A DNA stretch of 64,000 nt from Bemisia tabaci (lineage: Eukaryota > Arthropoda > Insecta > Hemiptera > Aleyrodidae). The stretch spans positions 75,181,345 through 75,245,344 of the forward strand of contig NC_092794.1 of assembly GCF_918797505.1 (NCBI RefSeq), written 5' to 3'. Positions 34,401 to 46,400 of the stretch are shown one piece after another. The first letter of the stretch is position 1; each line of letters starts with the position of its first letter. The notes below the pieces were generated by a model. It saw nothing but the letters and a program-made list of their open reading frames with translations. It ran no database searches and had not been told where the DNA came from. A program made the position numbers and the translations under genes.

Positions 34401-37400
34401 AGTACAAGGGCCAGGAGGAAGTTTGGGACTTGAAAAATCGAAAAATTTTGGCTCTGTCTAAAAGTCATAGAATTTTCTACGAAGGGTCATTGAAGAGTCT
34501 GGGAATGTCAAGAAATTTTAAAGTTCAAAACTTTTGTGGACCCTGGATAACATTTTTTGAGAAATTTTCAGAGGAAACCCCTGGGGGGCCTGGGGTCCCT
34601 CTTCATACCTCAAGATCTTTGCATACCGGAAGACCTATCTGTGTATAGAACAAGCTGCACAACTTTTGTTTCAGCTCAAGCTAAAAATCCGAGCAATTCT
34701 TCTACATATCCAGCTTTCAAGTCAAATGCTTTTCTGTGAAAGATGTGTCTTTTACTTAATCTTGATTTTATTTTTTTTCTTGCGTAGGCATCATTCGACC
34801 CGGAGAGGAAGTCACAATCGAAGCGGACCCCCAAGATATTGAAGAGGCAGAGACCACTCATTCAGATTTGACCAGGCAAGATGCAAAGATGAGACTGAAG
34901 AAGCTTGGTGCCCTTTACGGAGGTATAATTTAGTTCCATTAGTTTTTAGTTCCACTGCTTGGTTTCAAGAGAATGAAGGGGTAGGTAAGAATTAATTAAT
35001 GTTATTTGGCGGGTGGGATTCAATAGCTGCAATCTAGACATTTCATGAATTGGGGAATGGTAGGGTACACTTATAACATGCCATAGGACTGAGCCTAAAA
35101 TCTGACTTTTCTAATCAGAGTTAGATCCAGGGATGCAAAAACTTTTCGACCACATGAGCGGGCGGGTCCCTATTAATTGCTTGTAAAAACAGGAACGTCC
35201 CAAAAACTGAGTTCAAAAATGAGGAAATCGCCAAAATCAAGAGATTTTTTGCAATTCTGCAGCTGTTATCTTGCACAGAGTCGTATAAGAGTCATCTTCT
35301 GGAAAGGGTATCCCTGGGTAATGGCACCAAGATGCCCCTTCTCACTTTAAAAAAAAATTAAAATTTATGTTTTTCAACTCAGCTCAGGGAACAGAATGAG
35401 TGCACCAAACTTTCAATTCTGGAGGGGTTAGGTCAAAAAGTGCCAATTTTTGGTCTGATTTGACATGGAATGACCCTGACTTAACCTGAACCCCCCTTCC
35501 CCTCCAAAGAAAAAAAACCCATCAGTCTCTGTAATTTTTAGGGCATGTCCACAATGTGGTCGCAACTGCACAGTTTAGAACAATTTCCACCCCTCTCGTT
35601 CGACATACCAGTAAAGACATTGCATTCTTTGTTCAATTCAATAAAAAAATAAGTGCCACCCTACTACCCCTTTGCTGCGGCAAAGGTTCTCCCCAAAGGT
35701 ATCACTAGCACCGTTCACACTTAGCTGCTACGTTGCCAAACATCTAAAAATTGTTTTAATCTTTGATGTAAACTTTTGCACTTAACCATTTATGAAAATT
35801 TCAAGGATCAATCTTGATGACAAAAGCAATATCGGGTGAAATTTTCAAGTGATTCTGTAGGTTAGTTTTTCCATAAAAAATTGGGCAAATTCAGGAACTT
35901 TGGCAACATGGTAGCTCAGCATAAATGGCGCTTGCCCCAGAGGATGACAGTATCCTGATTTCAAAAATGTTTGTTGTTATAACCTAAAAAAATTATCTTC
36001 TATTAGCCCTGAAAATAAGTATTTCAAGGATACTTGTAATATTTCCTTTCAAAGCTAATTAAGTAAAGGATGCAGGGGTGTCGAACGCTCTTAGCCTTCC
36101 GATATTCCCAATTGACCTTCCCATTTTAAAAAACCCTTTTTCCTCAGAAAGGGTATCCCTGGGTAAGGGCACCAAAATGCCCCTCCTCACGGAATTTGAA
36201 TTGAAAGGTCTAAACCCTTTCAGGAGGTCCTGAAAACATGGTTTTGGGCAATTTTACCCTCCTTACCCCAACCACCCCCCCTCCCTCCAGCCCCGAAAAC
36301 CCCATTTTTCAGGGAATTTTAGGGTATTTTCACGTTTTATTTCACATCTCCCGCAATTTTCGATAAAAATGCACCAAAATTTCACCAATTACTCATCAGA
36401 CCAGTCAGATTCTTGGGTAAAGAAAATCAAATTTATTGTACCTTATTTAGACCCCTAAAAAAATTCGTAAAAATCGTCAATTTCCAATTTTTTCAGATTT
36501 TAGCGGTTTTAAAAAAAATAAGGACACATACATTTTTTGTTTTTTCCTTTAAATGTAGATAATATATCCAGTTGTTACCCAAAAAAATGTCAAGCCTTCA
36601 CGCGTGGTGCGTCCCACGGAAAAAATGGTTTTTTTGGCGCTGAAACGGTTAAAATGGCTCTTTTGGCAACGGTTTACTCGCACGCCATCAAGATTGTAAC
36701 ACTAAATTCTCTAGTTTTTGTTTTCAGTGTTTCAAAAGGCATGCCCTAGCATCGTCAGAAAAGGTTTCAAGTCGATCGAGTCCTTAAGCCCCACGTAAAG
36801 TACCGGATTTTGGCGCTGAAATGGTCAACATTGCTATTTCAGAAGAGGTTACTCGCGTAGGGTGGCCCTTATTTTTACATTTACGGAGTTTAAAGTGCGG
36901 AACTCTGCAAGTGGTTTCATTTGATGAGAAAATAAAGGGAAAAAACTAAAAATTGAGAAAAAATTGTTTTAAAACGCGCCTCAAAGAGCCTAAAGTTCCG
37001 AGCGTGGCGTGCGAAGACGCGTTTTTTCGTCATTTCGCGAATTTTTTTCCTCCCTTTAAAATGTTCCTACGGCTTTGAAATTTTTATAGGTCATACACTG
37101 TTTGAGTACTTTACGAGAAAAATAATGAAATTTACATCGCTCAGTTTAAAATGCCCTTTTATCCCCATCAAAGAGGCCACCAAAGATTAAAACAATTTTT
37201 AGATGTTTGGCAAAGTAGCAGCTAAGTGTGAACGGTGCTAGTGATATCTTTGGGGAGAACCTTTGCTGCAGCAAAGTGGTAGTAGGGTGGCACTTATTTT
37301 TTGATTGAATTGAACAAAGAGTGCAATGTCTTTATTGGTATGTCGTACGAGAGGGATGCAAATTGTTCTAAACTGTGCAGTTGCGACCACATTGTGGACA

Positions 37401-40400
37401 TGCCCTAAAAATTACAGAGGCTGATGGGTTTTTTTTTTGGAGGGGGGGGGGTTCAGGTTAAGTCAGGGTCATTCCATGTCAAATCAGACCAAAAATTGGC
37501 ACTTTTTGACCTAACCCCTCCAGAATTGAAAGTTTGATGCACTCATTCTGTTCCCTGAGCTGAGTTGAAAGACATGAATTTTAATTTTTTTTTTTTTTTT
37601 TGATGCCTCGTTCAATTTTTGTTGAGCTTCAGAGTTCGGGTAAGTTAACAGACATCAGCACTGTTAAGAGTCTGTAACTTTAGAACGGTTGATCCGAGCT
37701 AAACTGTTCTGAAATCAATGAAAAGCCCCTTTAATGCACTTTTTACTCATACATAACACTATTTGAAATAACTTCAAAATTTTTTGTTAAAAAATTGTAA
37801 ATTCGAAAATTGAAATATCTCGAAATTGGGTAAATCAAATTGTACGAAATTTTGAATCCTGATGCAAAAATTCAGATTGGAGACTTGATAGAGTCAAAAG
37901 TTATAGCAAAAGAAGTCCGATTTTCCCAAGTGCAAAAGCGCGGCGGTCAACGCGAGCTGCCCCCAACCCGCGGCTTTCCTGGAATATCTCAGGCCGCCTT
38001 TTGCGTTGCCGACGGACGTCGTGATCCAGGCGAGCCGGTTCCGGGAACGCTGCGGCTCGGGGCCGCTCGCGTCACCCACCGCGCCTTCGCTTTCGAGAAA
38101 AACGAACTTTTTTGGCTCATTACTTTTGACTCTATTAAGTCTCCACCCTGAATTTTTGCATCCAAATTCCCCGCGGTATAACCAACCTCCATTCAAAATT
38201 TCGTGCGATTTAATTTGCCCCTTTTTCAGATATTTCAATTTTCGACTTTACAATTTGTTAACAAAAAAATTTGAGGTTATGTCAAATTGTGATATATATA
38301 AATTAAAAGTTCATTTAAGGGGCTTTTCATTGATACCAAGACAGTTCAGCTCGAATCAATTGTTCTAAAGTTACAGACTCTTAAAGGTGCTGATGCCTGT
38401 TAACTTGCCAGAACTCTGAAGCTCAACAAAAAGTGAACGAGGCATCAAAAAAAAGTAAAATTTATGTTTTTTAACTCAGCTCAGTGAACAGAATGAGAGT
38501 GCCAAATTTCATTCAGTTCTGAAGGGGTCAGGTCAAATCACTGGTCTGATTATGCATGGAATGATCCGTCAGCGCGTTGTGTTGACTTGCTTTCTGCTGA
38601 AAGCCAGGGTTGCCACGGGCAAGGTAAACTGAGAAATGTCAGGGAAAACCCGGAAATGTTAGGGAAAATTACGAAAATGTCAGGGTAAATTTATTAAATC
38701 ACCCTCATATGCTTTCTAGAATAGGTTTGAGGTTTTGAACAAATTTTACCTGAAAACTATTTTCAATTATGCCTTTTTAACCATCCATCACATCTTCAGT
38801 TGTCAGGGAATTTCGCCAAAATGTGTCAGGGAAATTAAGGGAATGTCAGGGAATTTTATTTTCTAAATTCTGTGGCAACCCTCTGAAACTGAACTTTCTT
38901 CCAAAGCTTTTACAAAATTTTGATCAGGGTGTCGTCCTGACCTTTTGGCAAAAACCTTGCGCGCTGCAGAAAATTGCAGAAGCCTAGAAAAGTTTGCACC
39001 CCTGCTTTACGATGAAACAACTTGGTAACCCGAAAATTTTTGAAAAGAAAAGGGGGAGGCTAAAAAGATCACTGGGAAGGTGATCGAATGTGGCCGCATC
39101 TTCTTGTTTGGTATTTTAGCCATGAAGCGCAAGCTTACGAGGAGGGGGGGGGGGGGGGTATCGACCAAATGTTGCTATGCCCTGCCATTTGGCTTTCTAG
39201 CCATAAAATCTACCCTCTAGGAACGTGTTGAAGTAAAGAAAAATATCCAAAAAAGGGAACACAAGGTCTCAGAAGAATGACGACATGTGGACATTTTCAT
39301 TGTGTTTGGAAGGTAGGTTCAGGCTAGGCCTGTCCCCGAACCGATCGATCGATCGATCGATTATTTCGATGATCGTTCGAAAACCTGTTTCGATCGAAAC
39401 TGCTCGATCGAAATGTTCGATCGAAATGCTCGATCGAAGTGCTCGATCGGCATGCCCGATCGAAACGTTTGTTTTGCCCGGTGCCCCTGAACTCACTTTA
39501 AATGCGACTTTGTTGTACATCAAAAATTCAAGTTGGAAGTTGTAGTGGGGTACTCCCTGATGGGTTTTTGGGCAATTTCGAAATAGGTTGTCGGAGCTCC
39601 TCGAAAAATAATCGCATTTTTGTGGTTTTTTAGGGGTAAAATAGCAAAATTGGCCTCCGGGCGACTAATTAAACCCCCTCTCCCTCATCCTTGCCTTGAC
39701 CGATCTGAATTTTTAGTATGTTTTTACCTGGTACAAGATGGGACTTTTCTGAAATTTTCATGCCCATACAAATTTTTTTGCTCCCGCGGCAGCGTTGCCA
39801 AGTTGCGGACTCCAAAATATCGAATTTAATGATAAAATGAAGGTTTCGGAGTGTGATTTCCATTCAAAATCAAAAATTCAAATTGTAAGTTGTAGTAGGG
39901 TACTGTCTGATGGGGTTTTGGCCAATTTCGAAGTAGAGTGTTTGAGATTTTTGAAAAGTAATCGAATTTTTGGGGTTTTTTAAGGGTAAAATAGCACACT
40001 GAGCACGGGGCGGCAAGTTGAACCTTTTCTCTCTCATCCTTGCCGTGACCGATCTGAACTTTTAGTATGTATTAACCTGGTATAAGATATGACTTTTCTG
40101 AAATTTTCATGCCCATACAAAACTTTTTGCCCCCCGCGGCAGCGTTGCCAATTTGCGGACTCAAAAATATCGAATTTGATGATAAAATGAAGGTTTCGAG
40201 GTGTGATTTCCTCCAAAATTTCACGAAAAATGTGGAATCTGAGAGTTTTCGATAAGAAAAGGCATATTTGAACAATTTAGAGTTGCAGTGTTGCCAGCTT
40301 TTGATTTAAAATTCGTCAAAATGACCCAAATCGCGTTGCAACCATGAAAATTATGCCATTACTTACTTGATGGGTGCAGCTAACTCAAAAAGAGAGGCCG

Positions 40401-43400
40401 GATAAAGCGATGAGTCGGGGGAAAACGAGCGGTTCGGGTTGACAGAAAGTTCTTAAATCTACTCCATCACCAGAAAATAGAATTTGAGAACTTTCTCCCA
40501 CCCCCCCAAACCTTATCCCTGTTGCAGTCAATCCTTCGAACATCTGATCTGAAATTTTGCCCCCGAATTTTTACCAAAAACATGATGTGTTTTTGCACAA
40601 AAACGTGTTTTTATTTTTCATGTTTTTGGTAAAAATTCGGGGGCAAAATTTCAGATCAGATGTTCGAAGGATTGACTGCAACAGGGATAAGGTTTGGGGG
40701 GGTGGGAGAAAGTTCTCAAATTCTATTTTCTGGTGATGGAGTAGATTTAAGAACTTTCTGTCAACCCGAACCGCTCGTTTTCCCCCGACTCATCGCTTTA
40801 TCCGGCCTCTCTTTTTGAGTTAGCTGCACCCATCAAGTAAGTAATGGCATAATTTTCATGGTACCTAAATGCATAGAGTACAGAAGAACCGTAATAACCA
40901 ATTCTGAACGAAATGAAAATCCAGCGCTCGAGGTTGCAACGCGATTTGGGTCATTTTGACGAATTTTAAATCAAAAGCTGGCAACACTGCAACTCTAAAT
41001 TGTTCAAATATGCCTTTTCTTATCGAAAACTCTCAGATTGCACATTTTTCGTGAAATTTTGGAGGAAATCACACCTCGAAACCTTCATTTTATCATCAAA
41101 TTCGATATTTTTGAGTCCGCAAATTGGCAACGCTGCCGCGGGGGGCAAAAAGTTTTGTATGGGCATGAAAATTTCAGAAAAGTCATATCTTATACCAGGT
41201 TAATACATACTAAAAGTTCAGATCGGTCACGGCAAGGATGAGGGAGAAAAGGTTCTACTTGCCGCCCCGTGCTCAGTGTGCTATTTTACCCTTAAAAAAC
41301 CCCAAAAATTCGATTACTTTTCAAAAATCTCAAACACTCTACTTCGAAATTGGCCAAAACCCCATCAGGCAGTACCCTACTACAACTTACAATTTGAATT
41401 TTTGATTTTGAATGGAAATCACACTCCGAAACCTTCATTTTATCATTAAATTCGATATTTTGGAGTCCGCAACTTGGCAACGCTGCCGCGGGAGCAAAAA
41501 AATTTGTATGGGCATGAAAATTTCAGAAAAGTCCCATCTTGTACCAGGTAAAAACATACTAAAAATTCAGATCGGTCAAGGCAAGGATGAGGGAGAGGGG
41601 GTTTAATTAGTCGCCCGGAGGCCAATTTTGCTATTTTACCCCTAAAAAACCACAAAAATGCGATTATTTTTCGAGGAGCTCCGACAACCTATTTCGAAAT
41701 TGCCCAAAAACCCATCAGGGAGTACCCCACTACAACTTCCAACTTGAATTTTTGATGTACAACAAAGTCGCATTTAAAGTGAGTTCAGGGGCACCGTGTT
41801 TGAAAGCCGTTTCGATCGAAATGTTATTTTGTAATGTTGAAATAAGATTTACCATGTTTAGCAAATAATTGCAGAATTTTCATATTGTTGTCAAGAATTC
41901 CTCTTCCTCTAATTTTTTTCTTCGTTTCGAATTCGATTGAAATAACAGCATCAGCGTTAAGTATCGTAGCAGTTCTGTCCGCAAATCATATTATTACCAT
42001 GTGTTCTGTATACATAGAATTACCGAAAATCATTCCATGTGCTTAATCTTCTCCCCTCCCCCTCCCCCTCCCACAACAAAACGAATTAATTTAACCACAC
42101 AAACCATGAAAATACCAGGTCTCGATTCTCGTCTATTTACTAAAGTTACTTTACCAGATCAATTTTTATTCAAAATATATGCGCTTATCGCATTCACTCC
42201 ATTTTTTACTAACCATTTATTTGTAAAGTATCAGAGGTCCGCTACGCTACCCTACCTCCCGATCTCAATGCTCCTTTAGCTCCTAGCCCAAATGCCCATT
42301 ACCAATAACAATAATGATCCAATGGACCTTGGTAGTATGGCTCGGCGCTCGCCAGCGCTGCGCGTGCCGCGACAATGATAATGATACTAGCTGCATTTAG
42401 ACAGTTTTGACCATTTCTTTCGAATTTTGCATCCGCTCAGTATACATATTATGTCGGCCCGTACTGCACGCACACACACACACACACCCTCACACACACG
42501 CCCTCATCATCCTACATCGAATCGTCTTTATCTCGTCCCCGTTCGTTTTCCTCATATCACACAATTACTCTTCTTCGGTTCGGTATTTGGTTTGACCCCT
42601 GGCGCCTGACCTGCTCCAGTGCTCCTCACACCTCGCATAGCTTTTGTTTCATGCACCATGCACCTCTCCTTTCGGTGACGGCACCGCTGACTATCTCTGT
42701 TTCCCCTTGCCGCCCATGACTGTGACTGTGACTCCTTCCTCTTTCAAGATCTCGATCCTAGCTCCCGTTTGACTGAAGCTCTTATCGGTGCCGCTACTGC
42801 CCACTCTCTTCCCTTCCTCACCTTTGTCGTTCGCGTGATCCGCGTCTCCTTCCTCTTTCATTATCTTTATACATATACGCCACCGTTCAACTGAAGCTCT
42901 TCATCAACTTCTCTTTATAAAATCGAATGGATCGAACTTTTAGGAAGTAACTAGTAACCTAATGCGACTCTCCGTCCTGTCTGTTATCCTTCAGCCCTCG
43001 CTTCTTGTCTGGGACGACTTACAATTCATTCGGACTTTTGCTCACCTACTCCATCATTTAGCTGCAGTGATGTCAGTAGCCATGTTTACAGACAAGCAAC
43101 TCATCAAGTTTGAAATGGGGGGAGGGGTGTGTGAAGTTTTTTTTTTCTTTTTTTATGGGCAGTTTGCGTAAATCCGCCAAAGTGTCATCTGTTTTCGCTC
43201 GGTTATATTCTCCTCCGACCCCGTTTCTTCTATTCTCTCCCCTTTTTCTTTTCTCTCCAATCCTTCATTCCCCCCCTCCCACATATTTCTTCTCCTCCCT
43301 CCGTTTTTCTGTAAAAAAGTTTCGTTTAATTTATTAAAAGAAAAGGAAAAAAAAAGAAGACATATTTACCCATAAAACCTAAGCAAGTTTCTGCAGTGGC

Positions 43401-46400
43401 AAAGGAGACAAAACTGCTGGTTATAGCCTCAAATTGCCTCTATATGTGGAACATCAAAGTGTCAAAATAGTTCGGGGGAGGCCCCCGGCCCCCTTCCCTC
43501 TCACATCTCCTAGAAGGAGTCCGCACACACCCAATTAATGAAATAGGGGAACCTCGTCAAGTACCTGGGGTGGGGGGAGGGGGGTGTGACACCACTGTTT
43601 AGCTGCTGGTCTTGCGTCCCTCTTTTACAATTTATTTACACATCACTAGAAGGAGCTTATGCGCGATTTTTGATCCCCAGCAGGTGTAAATTGTAATCAG
43701 AGGCTGGCACATGCATATCGGCTGTACGTTTATTCACTTAGTACTTGGAAAATTATGCAAGTCCATAATTTCCAGTAAAAAGAAAGTAAGGTGTAAATTG
43801 TAATCAGAGGCTGGCACATGCATATCGGCTGTACGTTTATTCACTTAGTACTTGGAAAATTATGCAAGTCCATAATTTCCAGTAAAAAGAAAGTATACTA
43901 AATTGTTCCCAAGGAATTAGTTATTTCAGAACTTTCCACGGATGTTGGTTGACCTTAATCTTTTGGACACCAAAGAGAAATTATAATCATTCTTCTCCTA
44001 CTAGCACAAAGACTTAAAATGTACAAGAAAAGAAAAAAAATCGTAAAACAAGATGTAAAATAAACCAAAAGTGAAATGACATTCTCCTTTTCTTAAATTT
44101 TATTATAAAATGCATCAATTTTTTTAAGAATGTTTAAAACCAATCTAATAAAGATAAGTTCTTAAAATCTTCTCAGATTTTTAAAAACTCTGGTTTCGAA
44201 ACAATTTTGTATCCAGTTTTCGGGCTTACTCTTTTTACAAAAAAAATTTAGGGGACATTCGAATTTTTAGCGTATCATTCTAGTAATAGATACTCCAAAA
44301 GTATTTCCTATTTAGCCGATTAAGCGAATTTTCAGTACAGATATTCTTCCTCAATTTTTTGGTTTTCGCAATCAAAAATTTGACATAAAAAATAAATGTT
44401 CGAGGAGGTAAAAAAGAAAAATCGTGATTTTTTACGTGAAAAAGTCAGAGAAAAAATTCAGAGACGTCAATTTTTTACGTAAAAAATCGTAGTTCAATCT
44501 GCCTTCTTTGCATTTCTTTCTGACCTCCTTTTAATGTACGGAAAGTAAGATTTTTCACGTAAAAACTTTGTTCTTCCAAATTTTTTTCGGATTTTTTTGC
44601 GCAAAAAATCGCGAATTTTTGACGTCAAGATTTCAATTTAATCTCTCAAGTTTTTTTTACATCTTTAATCAAAATTTTTTTACGTTGAGCTCTCCGACTC
44701 TGATTTTTTACGGGATCTTCTACGTGCATCTTGTGTACTCGTAAAATTTACCAATTTTCATTTTCAATTTTTCTTTAATAAATTAGGGAAGACGTTTCTT
44801 AAGTACAAGAAAGTGCACAAAATCAGCGCTTCAGACGATGGCTGAACTACGCACGTGTCACGTGTCGAAATAGGTTAGGTGTTAAAAAAGGGAGCATAGG
44901 CTGAAATAGATGCCGCATTTCAGCTGGGTTAGATAGAGAGGGGAATGATAAGGAAATTAGGGGGGGAAAAATGCGAAAATCGTAGATCGCTAGGTTTCAG
45001 GCAGGCTAGGGACGGCGATTCCACGCGTGCCCGCGTCGGCCGTCCATTGCGCCAGCTGGAGTCCCATATAAGAATCCCATCATCCCTCCCCCTCCTTCAT
45101 CGACTTACAGCTTCATTCACGATGTAGATGTAAGTACCAGACCGCCAGATTGAGTAAAATAAAAAATATTTTCACGAAATCAAACACATGATCAAATTAC
45201 GTGTTTCGGGGAAAAGGCCGGTACACACTGTTAAAAATTGAGGAGTGAAATTCGGTGTTGGCGTCTACATAGCGCCCAAAAACCCCGAATGAAATGAATG
45301 CGAAGTGAGTGTTGCACCATGAAAGCGTATGACACTCCGCAAAAAAATGTAGGCGTTTGCGTTTCCTAATTCAGTATGTTGGCTCACTGTTGAAAACCTT
45401 TTTCATTTTAAATGCTGATATGCAGAAAAAGTTCCAATGTTGAAACTTTAAAATCCTTTAAAATTTAAAAATGAAAATATATAAATATCTGAAAACTCTT
45501 GTACGTGACTTCGCATGAATTCTTGGCAGACACGTTTAATGCACGCAGATTCATAATTTTTTTCGGGGGGAGGGGGGGCTAATCTCTAAAACAATAAGTT
45601 TAGAGCGGAGAGGTGTAGTCGCGGCAGAACGAAATGAGGTTTTTCGTTTGTTTGTTTTTGGAACTCAATATTTATAGATTTTTCGTTCTCTAGCATTATT
45701 CTGTCTCAATTCTGATATAAATGAATTTTTTGAGTCCATATTTCTTTACCAAAAATAAATTTTAGTCTCTAGAAGAAAGTGCATTGCTGCGTGTATTGAA
45801 AACCCGTCCATAAGGTGCGTTGGAGATTGATCTGATTGTTGGAGTCTTTTCTGCAAGACGACTTTTCAATGATACCATACGGAGGGGGGAGGGGGCTACG
45901 GGGTTCCAGACATGATACGCCAATGAAGGATACCCCTCTTGCTGTAGAGAATGTAATATTAAAAAAATGAAAACTAAAGTGCTGAAAAATATTATTAGCA
46001 AAGCTTCGGCATCATTGGACGAAATAGCAAAAGCGGGTAAGGTAATCAAAACATGCTGGAGCAGCCAACGCGACGAGTTCATTTGTATGAGAGAGACGGA
46101 AGGAATGGAAAAAAGTGATAGTGAATAAAAATCTGAGTGGAGACCGGTGAATAGTGTGGCGATGGCAAATTGGCGATCGGCGGACAAAGACAAAGGCGAC
46201 AGTGAAGACCTAGATAGACAATCGACAACAAGGAAAACTAGGTAAATGAAGAGATACCGATGAGCGGGGGAGGGGGGCGGATGGGGGCTGAGCGCGCCGT
46301 AGAATTCCTTGCCTGAAAAAGATGTGTGATGTTTGCCAATTAGGTTTTGGTTGACGCGATAACCAGTTTCAAGCAAATAATAGTCAAAATGTACGCTGGA

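Larger units (their letters stand above)
41797..45761. other. interior of the hAT composite, unassigned
   Basis: No gene recognised. It includes a CA microsatellite (42468-42500), CT-rich stretches (42700-43310), an exact 107-bp tandem duplication (43682-43895) and TTTTTTACGTAAAAAA-type words (44420-44720). Confidence 0.55.
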
